Shown: one piece after another, positions 1-7,636 of the stretch
How positions within the stretch are numbered: the first letter of the stretch is position 1
Layout: every line of letters starts with the position of its first letter
NCBI GenBank assembly: GCA_016840025.1
Contig: JAEOTF010000522.1
Coordinates: forward strand, 1-26,287
Length of the DNA stretch: 26,287 nucleotides
Direction of reading: 5' to 3'
From: Candidatus Hodarchaeota archaeon
GTDB taxonomy: Archaea > Asgardarchaeota > Heimdallarchaeia > Hodarchaeales > YT1-039
Position numbers and translations under genes: made by a program
The notes under the pieces: generated by a model
The model's input: the letters and a program-made list of their open reading frames with translations, nothing else
Told to the model about the DNA's origin: nothing
Databases searched by the model: none

Positions 1-344
1 AAATACCTCAATTAGTACGTAACTTAGACTCTGGAAGCGTTATTGCTGCGCAATTGGGACATGGTGGGGATTATGGTGCAGCTGCGAAAGCTCCTTCATC
101 ACGTGATGACATAAAAGTACAACAGATGACTACTGAAGACATTGAGAATGTTATTAATGGCTTTCATGATGCTGCCATAAGAACCAAGCATGCTGGTTAT
201 GATTTAATTCAGATCAATTCCGCACATGGTTATCTACTGAGTCAGTTTCTTTCAAGTAAAACCAATCAACGAACTGATTCATGGGGCGGAAGTATCGAGA
301 ATCGTAGCCTTATTATCGGTGTGAAGGTTTGGGTTACCAGATGA
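1..344 (+). pseudogene. Old Yellow Enzyme fragment (middle part only), runs off left edge
   Basis: The reading frame is open from the left edge and matches the OYE-like flavin oxidoreductase at 3515-4549. Base 1 corresponds to about 3765 and base 303 to about 4067, without gaps. It carries the family signature AHGYLLSQFLS followed by N-R-T-D-S-W-G-G-S-I-E-N-R. Homology stops abruptly after base 303, in the middle of the TIM barrel. The frame then runs about 40 bases into unrelated DNA (the pseudo-helicase tail copy) and ends at TGA 342-344. The C-terminal third of the enzyme is therefore missing and the fragment cannot make a working enzyme. Whether the 5' part survives to the left is not visible. 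Confidence 0.85.
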
Positions 345-567
345 TATAGCTGTAGATACACTAGGTGGATTTGGAGATGAATTTACTAATTTTGATTATC
401 TACTCATCTATGACCTTAGTCCAAATCCCTCAAAGATGCTTAGAAAGCTACAAAATCTACCTAATAACCCTCAAATTGCCCATATAATCAGTAAGAACAG
501 TCGTGAAGAAGCCCTACATTGGAAATTATTTTCTTTCCGAAAAGAAAGCCAATCTTATCATCTATAA
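304..567 (+). pseudogene. Truncated second copy of the Hef-like pseudo-helicase C-terminus
   Basis: From base 304 the DNA matches 10747 onward. The translated frame ending at TAA 565-567 reads as the last 75 or so residues of the protein at 9679-10995, including D-L-S-P-N-P, LRKLQNLPNN and SREEALHW. It is out of frame with the OYE fragment it is joined to and has no start of its own, so it is a remnant. The stop has shifted a few codons beyond the position in the intact copy. Most changes between the copies are silent or conservative, so the sequence was under constraint before the duplication or for a while after it. Confidence 0.85.
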
Positions 568-743
568 AGATGAAGTAATTAATAAAAGCGATTAATAATA
601 ATAATAAGCTTAATTCTTTCTCTATTAATCCCTAGAGTATACCAAAAGCCTATTAAGAGGGGTTTAAATTGAAAAAAACATTAAAATTTAAACTTATGAC
701 CTGTTTTCTGCTTTTTATCAACATTGTTTCTATTGCATATGGT
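304..743 (+). repeat. Duplicated segment, partner at 10747-11183
   Basis: About 440 bases here align with about 437 bases at 10747-11183. The segment spans the pseudo-helicase tail, the whole spacer, the Shine-Dalgarno motif and the first 25 or so codons of the next gene. Even the non-coding spacer is preserved (for example AAGATGAAGTAATTAATAAA in both). The offset is 10443 at the left end and 10440 at the right, so only small indels occurred. The left boundary is the junction with OYE-derived DNA. The right boundary lies just after the signal-peptide codons, before the radical SAM gene. Confidence 0.88.
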
Positions 744-752
744 TTAGATTAA
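669..752 (+). pseudogene. Signal-peptide remnant of the PPC-domain secreted protein
   Basis: A TTG start behind AGAGGGG opens a 27-codon frame ending at TAA 750-752. Its product begins M-K-K-T-L-K-F-K-L and continues as a hydrophobic stretch ending S-I-A-Y-G-L-D. It is a clear copy of the signal peptide of the protein starting at 11109, but everything after the signal peptide is missing. It could still be translated as a short leader peptide directly upstream of the radical SAM gene, but a non-functional scar is simpler. Confidence 0.75.
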
Positions 753-773
753 AAATTTAAACTAAAGGAGGAA

Positions 774-2813
774 GTGGCCATCGGTATGGATATGAATCCT
801 CGACGAACCGTACTCTTACTCAATGCAAGTAATCTCAAGACATCTTTGATGTATCCTTACGCATTCGTTCAAGTTTCAGAGATTGCAGCTAGGCATGGAA
901 TTCGTACTGTCCGACACGATTTGTATGGGATCTTAGAAGACCATTGGAATACTTATTTACGGAAGTTACTTCAAAAAGATTCTTTTGATATGATATTAAT
1001 CACCTTAAGGAACACTGACGCCGTGGATGTAAATGATTATATCGTCGGATCTCCGAACAATTATTACCACCAAGAAAATAAATCCCCTTTATACTATCCA
1101 ATCCAAGCAACAAAACGTTTAATTCAAGTTCTTCGCAAACTAACAAAGTTACCTATTGTCATTGGAGGATTTGCATTTTCTATTTTTCCAGAAAAGCTGA
1201 TGAATTACCTCAAACCTGATTATGGTGTGATTGGAGGACCTGATGCCTTTTTTGAGCATTTCGAAGATGTTCTTAACAATCAAAGACTCAATCAGGTTGC
1301 GAATCTCATTTATTTTCAAGCAAATACACTCCAAAAGGGGTCTTCTCAGTTTTTTCTTCCTGCTTACCGTCAAGAATGGACAGACGAGATCATAAAAGAA
1401 CGAGATGCATTCAATTCCAGGTTTTCAGGGGAGACTATAGATCTTACCGTTCCCATAGAAGTGTCTCGAGGGTGCCCAAAGAGTTGTTTAATTTGCTCTG
1501 AACCTCTGGTTAAGGGAAAAAAGGTACGATACCGGGATTTAGATGTGATTGAAGATGAAATAAACTTTCTTAGAAAATATCAGCTAAATGAATTGTTTTT
1601 CATATGTTCTGAAATTAATGCTGGTAGTAATGAGTTTGTTAAGACCCTTTCAGATCGGATGATTGAAATTAACGAAGAGCGTGAGGATCATGAAAAAGTA
1701 TCCTGGTATGGTCTGCATCTTTTGACTCTTTCAGCTGATGAATTAAAACATATCAGAAAAGCAGGGTATCTTGGGACTTTCAATCCCCTCCCTAATGTTT
1801 CTCTTGATGATCACAATCTTGTAGCAAACAAAGTTCCTCTAAAGAGTGATCATATCATTAATTATTTCACTCAGGCTAAAAAAGTGGTCAAAGAGGAGTA
1901 CAGGCACACTGGGAAGAAGTTTTATCCCTTGGAGGAACGAATATTCAGAGCTTTCCAACCTATGAACTCGAGTGATTTCGTGAAATCTTGGAACATCTTT
2001 CTTGGCAATGTTGATGCTACTCCTGAGACGATCCGTGTCACTCTCAAACGTGTTGATGATGCTGGACTTGCCCAAATCTTTGATTCTTGTTATGTTAATA
2101 AAGCGACCAGAATTTACGATTTTATGCAATTACCAGAGGAAATGTTACAACATGCTTGGTCTTCAGTCAATGGAGTAATTAAAAATACTTATAATGAACT
2201 CTATCCCTCGTTTACATATCCTCCAGCTCTTTTACATCACTTTGGGAGTGCAGAGATTTTAGACGAGTTCTTTGTATTAGTGGGAGATACTTACCTCTCT
2301 CAAAAACATCTTCTCAAAAAAGATTGGAATAGGTTTCTAGCTTCCAATCTTGATCCTAATACCTTCTTTTCTTGGTGGACTTCCGCAATAAAATCTAACC
2401 TAACTTTCGATAGCTTTACTGCGATACCTGAGGTTCTGAAATTCTTGAATTTTTTGAGAAATCATTCTATCATAGACAACATTAAACTCCTCTTCAACCC
2501 AACACCTGATAAAAAGTGCCTAATGAATTTTGCAGCTCATATGGCGATTCAATTTGTGTTATTTTCTCAAGAACCAAAACTGATCCCTGTCATGCAGTTT
2601 CTTGGTTTGCCTTCGAATCTCAAAGCTACTATGAATCTATCCCCCTATAAATTCGGAGTAAGCATTTTCAAACTTCATTCAGATAGGGATATTTTATTTG
2701 ATAGTTTGGAGGATAGTTTATTTGACAAAGATTTGGCAGGTTTTTTTGCTAAATACTTGATTTATCTCAATAACACTCCTCTCAATCCTAAATATCAGAT
2801 ATTTTTTAGTTAG
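774..2813 (+). CDS. B12-binding-like radical SAM protein
   Basis: A 679-residue protein with the layout of the B12-binding radical SAM (COG1032-like) group. Residues about 10-180 look like the Rossmann-type cobalamin-binding region, with the usual V-I-G-G-F-A-F strand and loop. No D-x-H-x-x-G cobalamin ligand motif is visible and the usual G-E-G-E turn reads G-G-P-D, so B12 may not be bound. The radical SAM cluster motif CPKSCLIC gives C234, C238 and C241, which would hold a 4Fe-4S cluster for splitting SAM. The C-terminal 230 or so residues are helical and unrecognised. The substrate is unknown. The chosen GTG lies only 2 bases after GGAGG (767-771). ATG at 786 or 792 is an alternative with wider spacing. 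The gene sits directly behind the broken copy of the pseudo-helicase/secreted-protein pair and may have inherited its promoter. Confidence 0.85.
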   Translation: MAIGMDMNPRRTVLLLNASNLKTSLMYPYAFVQVSEIAARHGIRTVRHDLYGILEDHWNTYLRKLLQKDSFDMILITLRNTDAVDVNDYIVGSPNNYYHQENKSPLYYPIQATKRLIQVLRKLTKLPIVIGGFAFSIFPEKLMNYLKPDYGVIGGPDAFFEHFEDVLNNQRLNQVANLIYFQANTLQKGSSQFFLPAYRQEWTDEIIKERDAFNSRFSGETIDLTVPIEVSRGCPKSCLICSEPLVKGKKVRYRDLDVIEDEINFLRKYQLNELFFICSEINAGSNEFVKTLSDRMIEINEEREDHEKVSWYGLHLLTLSADELKHIRKAGYLGTFNPLPNVSLDDHNLVANKVPLKSDHIINYFTQAKKVVKEEYRHTGKKFYPLEERIFRAFQPMNSSDFVKSWNIFLGNVDATPETIRVTLKRVDDAGLAQIFDSCYVNKATRIYDFMQLPEEMLQHAWSSVNGVIKNTYNELYPSFTYPPALLHHFGSAEILDEFFVLVGDTYLSQKHLLKKDWNRFLASNLDPNTFFSWWTSAIKSNLTFDSFTAIPEVLKFLNFLRNHSIIDNIKLLFNPTPDKKCLMNFAAHMAIQFVLFSQEPKLIPVMQFLGLPSNLKATMNLSPYKFGVSIFKLHSDRDILFDSLEDSLFDKDLAGFFAKYLIYLNNTPLNPKYQIFFS

Positions 2814-2826
2814 TAGATCTATCTGA

Positions 2827-2833
2827 TTTTTTT
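2827..2833 (+). terminator. T-run after the radical SAM gene
   Basis: Seven T residues begin 13 bases after the TAG stop. Archaeal transcription commonly ends at such T-runs without a hairpin. There is no other support. Confidence 0.35.
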
Positions 2834-2936
2834 ACCAATAAAAAAATGAAATTAGAAGTAGATATTGATATCGAAAGAAAAAGAATGTACCTTATACAAA
2901 ATTAGCATGGGAAACCTTAGCAAAAAAAGATCGCTT

Positions 2937-3125
2937 CTAGGATCGCTTCTCCTCTGATTTTAGATCTTCAATACATAGTTCAATAGCTTCTTTTATATTC
3001 TCTAAAGCTTCTTCTATAGTGTCGCCTTGACTATAACATCCTTGAAATGAAGGACAGACTACACCATTTCCACATTTGGGATCTTTTTCTAAAATGACTT
3101 TGTAATCTAGAATCCTTTGAACCAT
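2937..3125 (-). CDS. Orphan, frameshifted HicB-like antitoxin copy
   Basis: A 62-residue HicB-family protein (partial RNase H-like fold, C-P-S-F-Q-G-C-Y-S-Q-G-D core, then an E-x-A-L-E-N-I-K-E-A-I-E helix). It is nearly identical to the HicB at 25109-25348. The two diverge only after E-D-L-K. Here the plus strand shows four T residues at the tract inside ctctgattttagatc, where the other copy has five, so this copy shifts frame and ends early at a TAG. No hicA follows: homology ends near 2940. HicB normally neutralises the HicA mRNA-cleaving toxin, so without a partner this copy may be dead, or may still act as an extra antidote or repressor. Confidence 0.75.
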   Translation of the reverse strand: MVQRILDYKVILEKDPKCGNGVVCPSFQGCYSQGDTIEEALENIKEAIELCIEDLKSEEKRS

Positions 3126-3193
3126 ATTTCTAACACCTATTAGTTAGCAAATATTTCGTAATTTAAAGGAATGCACAATAAGAATGGAATAGA
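2940..3193 (-). repeat. Duplicated hicB locus, partner at 25162-25415
   Basis: The HicB coding region plus about 70 bases of upstream DNA are shared with 25162-25415. The upstream part keeps blocks such as CACCTATTA, CAAATATTT, AATTTAAAG and CAATAAGAAT, so the promoter region was copied with the gene. A 10-base direct repeat GATCGCTTCT (2929-2938 and 2941-2950) sits exactly at the left breakpoint. Confidence 0.8.
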
Positions 3194-3514
3194 ATTCTTT
3201 ATTAAATTAGATGCTTGATTGATTACCTTATATGGCATGTGGATAAAGGAATCCCAGAAAAACAGTCATATTTAACTTTGAGAGGTTGTAATCGATCTTT
3301 GACTAATACATATTGTGAAATAATCTTTAATTTCTCTACCTCTTAATCTCCTCTTGAATTAATAATTTTTGTTACATTTAACATACTCCCATCGGTTACA
3401 GTAGATCTTCAAAGCCTTCCTGAAAGTTTAGTAAGTCATGAGCAAGGAAGTAAAGAGGAAAAAATAACTAAACAGATTAAAATAAATAATTTAAAATCAT
3501 CCCATTTGTGCACC
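3194..3514. other. AT-rich gap without a recognisable gene
   Basis: Between the hicB duplication and the OYE gene I see no open frame of useful length, no tRNA-like cloverleaf and no clear hairpin. It probably contains the OYE promoter, but no convincing TATA box stands out. Confidence 0.5.
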
Positions 3515-4549
3515 ATGTCACTTTTTGATCGAGGCATGATTGGTAATTTAGAGCTACTAAACCGGTTTGTTCGCTCTGCAACCGGCGAAATGGCTGCTAA
3601 TAAGGATGGAACAATAACACAAGAATTTTTTCCAATGTATTCCAATTTAACTAAGGGAGAAGTCGGGTTTATAATTCAAGGGGATCTTTATGTATTGGAT
3701 GAAGGAAAACTAGGTGATGGAATGGCAGGCATTTCCCAAGATTATCACTTAGAAGGCCTTAAGCAAATTACACAACTGGTACATAATTTAGACTCTGGAA
3801 GCGTTATTGCTGCGCAATTAGGGCATGGTGGGGCCTATGGCGCTGCTACGAAAGCTCCTTCTCCTCGTAAGGACATAAAAGTACAGCAGATGACCACTGA
3901 AGACATTGAGAATGTTCTTAAGGGCTTTCACAAAGCTGCTTTAAGAACGAAGAATGCAGGATATGATTTAATTCAAATTAATTCCGCACATGGTTATCTA
4001 CTTAGTCAATTTCTTTCCAGTAAAACCAATCAAAGAACCGAGTCATGGGGTGGAAGTATTGAGAAGCGTGCTCAGTTACTTTTATCAGTTTATCAAGAAA
4101 CAAGATCAGCTGTTGGATCTGATTTTCCTGTTATTGTTAAGATAAATGGATCTGATGATCCAGCAGAAGGATTTTCTGTTGAGGATTGTTCAAGAGTAGC
4201 AAAAAAGTTAGCAGATGTGGGATTGGATGCAATAGAGATTAGCGGAATGGAGTCTGATAGGAAATTCAGAAAAAAAGATGAAGCTTATTTTGCTACGAGT
4301 GCAAGAAAAATCCATCAGTATATCGGTGATATGCCCCTTATCTTGGTTGGGGGGTTACGTACCTATTCAAGAATGGAATAATTACATGAAGAGTTTGTGG
4401 ATTTCATCTCTATGTGTCGTCCATTTATTAGAGAACCAGATCTTGTCCAACGATTTAGAGAAGGAAAGAAAAAAGCTGACTGTATCTCATGTAACCGTTG
4501 TCTTAAATCACCTACAATTGTTGCTTGTATGGCAAAGAGATCTAGGTAA
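3515..4549 (+). pseudogene. OYE-family NADH:flavin oxidoreductase interrupted by an in-frame TAA
   Basis: An FMN-dependent ene-reductase of the Old Yellow Enzyme / 2,4-dienoyl-CoA reductase family (TIM barrel). ATG 3515 is preferred to the TTG at 3506, because M-S-L-F-D is a typical start for the family. The signature AHGYLLSQFLS is present. The substrate-binding pair is N156 and H159, the reverse of the H/N order in yeast OYE1. Codon 289 is TAA (4379-4381). The same frame continues cleanly for 55 more codons, with M-C-R-P-F-I-R-E-P-D and the cysteine motif C-I-S-C-N-R-C typical of iron-sulphur family members, to TAA 4547-4549. Read through, the protein would have 344 residues, a normal length. 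The truncated 288-residue form lacks the last part of the barrel and the cysteine motif. Part of a second copy lies at 1-303 and the tail of a third at 6555-6615. Confidence 0.85.
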
Positions 4550-4579
4550 AACTATCAATTGTGTGTAACTAACGGGTCA

Positions 4580-4642
4580 CAGGGAAAAGATGAACGTACT
4601 AGTGGAGTTCCAGGGACCACTGGTTTACTTCCTTCTTCCCTG
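4580..4642. terminator. Imperfect inverted repeat between convergent genes
   Basis: CAGGGAA (4580-4586) pairs with TTCCCTG (4636-4642), and the inner arm ACTAGTGG pairs with CCACTGGT at 7 of 8 positions. The stem-loop fills most of the 93-base gap between the OYE stop and the stop of the minus-strand beta-helix gene. A terminator serving both strands is the simplest reading, but the middle of the stem pairs poorly. Confidence 0.35.
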
Positions 4643-6493
4643 TCAATATTTCGCTTCCAGCCGTTTAAACCGCAGTTGTTGGAAGGAGTTATAAGTTTGG
4701 GTCAGAGATGTTAAAAGTTGATCCCAGGGGCGTAATTTAGGCCGGAGAAAGTATGGTAACCACTTACGTCTCACCAACTGATACGCGAAGAGATAGAAGG
4801 CCTCATAGGAGTGGAACGAGAGGGAAATGTGCGCTGCTGCGGATTCAAGCTCTTCTAGACTTGCTTTGAGTTGAAGCGTGGTGATTTCTTCTTGAAATTG
4901 CTGGACATACTGCTGAAAGTGCAGGAACAACCGTTCCAAATCCTGTTGTAGTTTGGGTAGCTGGTATCTAATAAAACCTGCCCAAGTTACTAAACCAAGT
5001 AGCCCCAGTATTCCACAAACAAATAGTCCTCGCGTTAATGGATTGTCCCAAACGCTGCGGGGATGCCCCCACCAGCCATAGTCGAGTCCATCAGGGAAGA
5101 AGTCGTTTTCCGAGTCTGAGTCCATGGGATCTGTCCGGTATTTTTTTACCTCGTCTCCATCAGACAATCCATCTCCATCGGAATCCGAGTTAAGAGGATT
5201 GGTGAAATAGATTAACACCTCTTTCCCATCTAGTAACCCATCAGTATCTGTATCTGATTTCAAAGGGTCAGTCGTGTACGTATGTACCTCATTTCCATCA
5301 GCTAGCCCATCTAAATCCGTATCTTCTCTTAAAGGATCGGTAGCGTAAGTCTGTAATTCTTCCTTATCGGTTAATTCATCCCTATCTGTATCAGGATTAT
5401 TGGCGAGAGTCCCTAGTTGATATTCTTCCAGATTAGATAACCCATCTTGGTCTAAATCGTCCATTGAATCATCTTGGGAGCTATCAAGCCCCATATTGAT
5501 CTCATATTCATTAGGCATGCCATCCCCATCAGTATCAAGCGGTTCTAGAGGGTAAGGATCTTTCGCACCTGCAGCCCCATCTAGTACATATTCTCCTGTC
5601 TTGGTATAGTTTCCCCAATAGTTACCTTCCAGAGTCACTGGATCATACCACTGATTACCAGTTCCATCATCATACGCTTGGATAAACCCCCTATTATTCA
5701 GAAGAAACATGTTATGATGAATGATATTACGAGAGGATTCTGAACCTATAGAAATCCCGTACTCATAATTATAACTTGCCGTATTCCTAACAAGCGTGTT
5801 ATTTTTCGAATACAACAGAGAAACTCCAGATCCATAATAATTGTTATTTGCTGAGTTTTCCGCAAGTGTGTTGTGGTCCGAAGAAGATAGAATGATTCCA
5901 TCGCCATTGTTATTCACTGTATTCCCAGAGAGGAAGTTGCGGTTTGAAGAAGATAGAACGATTCCAGCCCTATTGTTATAACTAGCGTTATTTCCAAACA
6001 GTGTGATGTAGCTCGATTTAGACAGATGGAATCCTCTAGAATTATTATTTGCTGAGTTCCCTGACAGCGTATTGTAGCTCGAATAAAACAGAGCGATTCC
6101 GTACCCATTGGAAAATGTCGTATTATTGCTGATATTTACATTTGTAACACTCTGCAAGTAAATTCCCCTGTAGGAATTCGATCCCCCACCTTCAACCGTG
6201 CAATTTCGGATGATAAGATAAGCATCCGTAAATCGAATCAAGATTCCAGTCGCTGTACTGGCATCAATGCTAAAATTTTCAATGATATATGGGGATACAT
6301 AGGTTCCATCCCCAGGTAGTCCGTTATTCGCTATAAAGGCTACCAATTCTTCATTTCCATTAATAGAAATCGGCGTAGAATTCCCCGCAGCAGCGGTGGA
6401 GTTAAGATTAATCACACTGCTATTATCAACTATTAAAATGAAAGTAAATGCTGCTAACATGAGAATTGCAGTCTTTTTACTCCTTTTCCACAA
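4643..6493 (-). CDS. NosD-like beta-helix surface protein with calcium repeats, anchor and cytosolic helical tail
   Basis: A 616-residue single-anchor surface protein. The TTG start follows GGAG by about 9 bases. Residues about 8-25 are a signal peptide or anchor. Residues about 43-300 are parallel beta-helix repeats (recurring N-N-x-x-G-I-x-L-x-x-S and N-x-x-S-x-N-x-x), as in NosD/PbH1 proteins that present sugar- or surface-binding faces. Residues about 318-465 hold seven thrombospondin type 3-like acidic repeats (such as D-T-D-G-D-G-M-P-N-E-Y-E), which normally bind calcium and stiffen a stalk. A membrane helix at about 486-510 is followed by about 105 residues of charged, leucine- and glutamine-rich helix that would lie in the cytosol. 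Such a long inner tail is unusual for a simple adhesin and suggests a cytosolic partner. Its first 70 residues after the signal resemble the protein at 20631-23333. Confidence 0.85.
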   Translation of the reverse strand: MWKRSKKTAILMLAAFTFILIVDNSSVINLNSTAAAGNSTPISINGNEELVAFIANNGLPGDGTYVSPYIIENFSIDASTATGILIRFTDAYLIIRNCTVEGGGSNSYRGIYLQSVTNVNISNNTTFSNGYGIALFYSSYNTLSGNSANNNSRGFHLSKSSYITLFGNNASYNNRAGIVLSSSNRNFLSGNTVNNNGDGIILSSSDHNTLAENSANNNYYGSGVSLLYSKNNTLVRNTASYNYEYGISIGSESSRNIIHHNMFLLNNRGFIQAYDDGTGNQWYDPVTLEGNYWGNYTKTGEYVLDGAAGAKDPYPLEPLDTDGDGMPNEYEINMGLDSSQDDSMDDLDQDGLSNLEEYQLGTLANNPDTDRDELTDKEELQTYATDPLREDTDLDGLADGNEVHTYTTDPLKSDTDTDGLLDGKEVLIYFTNPLNSDSDGDGLSDGDEVKKYRTDPMDSDSENDFFPDGLDYGWWGHPRSVWDNPLTRGLFVCGILGLLGLVTWAGFIRYQLPKLQQDLERLFLHFQQYVQQFQEEITTLQLKASLEELESAAAHISLSFHSYEAFYLFAYQLVRRKWLPYFLRPKLRPWDQLLTSLTQTYNSFQQLRFKRLEAKY

Positions 6494-6554
6494 GCTTATT
6501 ACTCCTTACTCCTTTTAACACAATTTAATGTATTATATGTATTTACCTTCAGGG

Positions 6555-6615
6555 TCTCATGCAACCATTGGCTTAAATCGCCTAAAATTGTTACTTATAA
6601 TGCAAAAAAGATCTA
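6555..6615 (+). pseudogene. 61-base scar of an OYE 3' end
   Basis: These bases match 4485-4544, the last codons of the OYE gene including its cysteine-motif region, at roughly four positions in five with one indel. Shared blocks include TCTCATG, CTTAAATC and CAATTGTT-like stretches ending in GATCTA. There is no homology on either side. It is non-coding now. It implies a third OYE copy once stood here, in the same orientation, on the far side of the beta-helix gene. Confidence 0.7.
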
Positions 6616-6697
6616 AATAGGACGGTAAAATTTTTTATACTAAATTGGTTTGCATGTTTGTACCCACGCTTAATAGATTTTATTCATCCTTACTAAT

Positions 6698-7489
6698 TCA
6701 GAATTTTGGTTTTATTTCAAGAATTTGCTGAATTTGTTGTTCTAATAATTCATTGAACCTTCTTGGTTCTTCCAAAAATAACAAATGGTTAACATTTTCC
6801 ATATACACTGCCTTGAAGTGTTTATCAAATTCTTGTCTTCCTTCACCCAAATTATATTCCTGTTTAGTCTGAATACATCGTATAGGAGTCTTGATTTTAG
6901 TTACTACGTCCCTATAATCCCATTTACAAAATTGCTCCCAACTACTTAATATGGAACGCCGATCTAAATCCTGAATATCAGCTAAGAAGTCTGTGGCCTC
7001 ATATTCCTCCATATTAGCAGGAATCCACGTTTTATATAAATTTATCATAGATTCAGTGAAATTCTCCCTAAACGGTTTGAGAAATTGAGTTATCCGGGTG
7101 TCATCCATTTTAAGGTACCCTTCCCATGCTAAGGTATCTACCCCAATCAGACCAGTTACAAGATCTGAAATGAGTTTCTCGGTCTCCAACATGACCATTC
7201 CTCCCATGGACCAGCCAATCAGGAAGAATTTTGGAAAAACACATTGATTCACCACTGCCTTGACATCTTGTGCAAAAGATTGTATGGTATAAACCTCTCT
7301 GTCCTTACCTGATTTACCATGGCCAGCTAAATCTATAAACACAAGTTTATATTTTGAAGAGAGGGATTTTTGGTGTTTCCACATCTTGATATTACCCCCA
7401 AGCCCGTGGATGAATATTAAACAGATGTCACCATGCCCTAGTTCATCATAGCAAATTTTGACTCCATCAAAAGATTCTACAAACTGCAT
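6698..7489 (-). CDS. Alpha/beta hydrolase
   Basis: A 263-residue cytosolic protein of the alpha/beta-hydrolase fold. The oxyanion-hole motif is H-G-L-G-G-N (residues 28-33). The nucleophile elbow is G-W-S-M-G-G, with Ser94. The catalytic His is most likely H235 in N-V-N-H-L-L. The acid residue is not certain from sequence alone. The lid region (about 120-190) is helical. Members of this group are esterases, lactonases or haloperoxidase-like enzymes and the substrate cannot be told. The ATG follows AAGGGGC. There is no same-strand neighbour close enough to form an operon. It is divergent from the carboxypeptidase gene and both may use the TATA-like palindrome at 7544-7554. Confidence 0.85.
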   Translation of the reverse strand: MQFVESFDGVKICYDELGHGDICLIFIHGLGGNIKMWKHQKSLSSKYKLVFIDLAGHGKSGKDREVYTIQSFAQDVKAVVNQCVFPKFFLIGWSMGGMVMLETEKLISDLVTGLIGVDTLAWEGYLKMDDTRITQFLKPFRENFTESMINLYKTWIPANMEEYEATDFLADIQDLDRRSILSSWEQFCKWDYRDVVTKIKTPIRCIQTKQEYNLGEGRQEFDKHFKAVYMENVNHLLFLEEPRRFNELLEQQIQQILEIKPKF

Positions 7490-7543
7490 TTTTTTGCCCC
7501 TTAAAGTTTCGGAAAAATAGTTGGAATAGGCGTTAGTAGAGGC

Positions 7544-7554
7544 TTTTTATAAAA
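7544..7554. promoter_or_regulatory. Palindromic TATA-like box between divergent genes
   Basis: TTTTTATAAAA is nearly symmetric and lies about 55 bases upstream of the hydrolase ATG and about 82 upstream of the carboxypeptidase GTG. A start of transcription about 25 bases on either side would give short leaders for both. This is inferred from position and composition only. Confidence 0.4.
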
Positions 7555-7636
7555 CTTACTAGGTGTCCTGATTTTCTGAATGTTAAGCGCTAATTAAAAA
7601 ATAATTTAGAGGAAAAAACCAATGATTGAGCATTGA

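Noticed and set aside
3194..3514. tRNA or small RNA in the gap
   Set aside because: No cloverleaf, no conserved T-loop sequence and no stable hairpin could be found by eye.
4379..4381. Recoding of TAA as an amino acid
   Set aside because: Other genes here end at TAA normally, and known archaeal recoding uses TAG or TGA; a mutation or error is simpler.
4278..4568. 96-codon open frame overlapping the OYE 3' end
   Set aside because: It is an out-of-frame reading; the true OYE frame continues past the TAA with family-specific residues.
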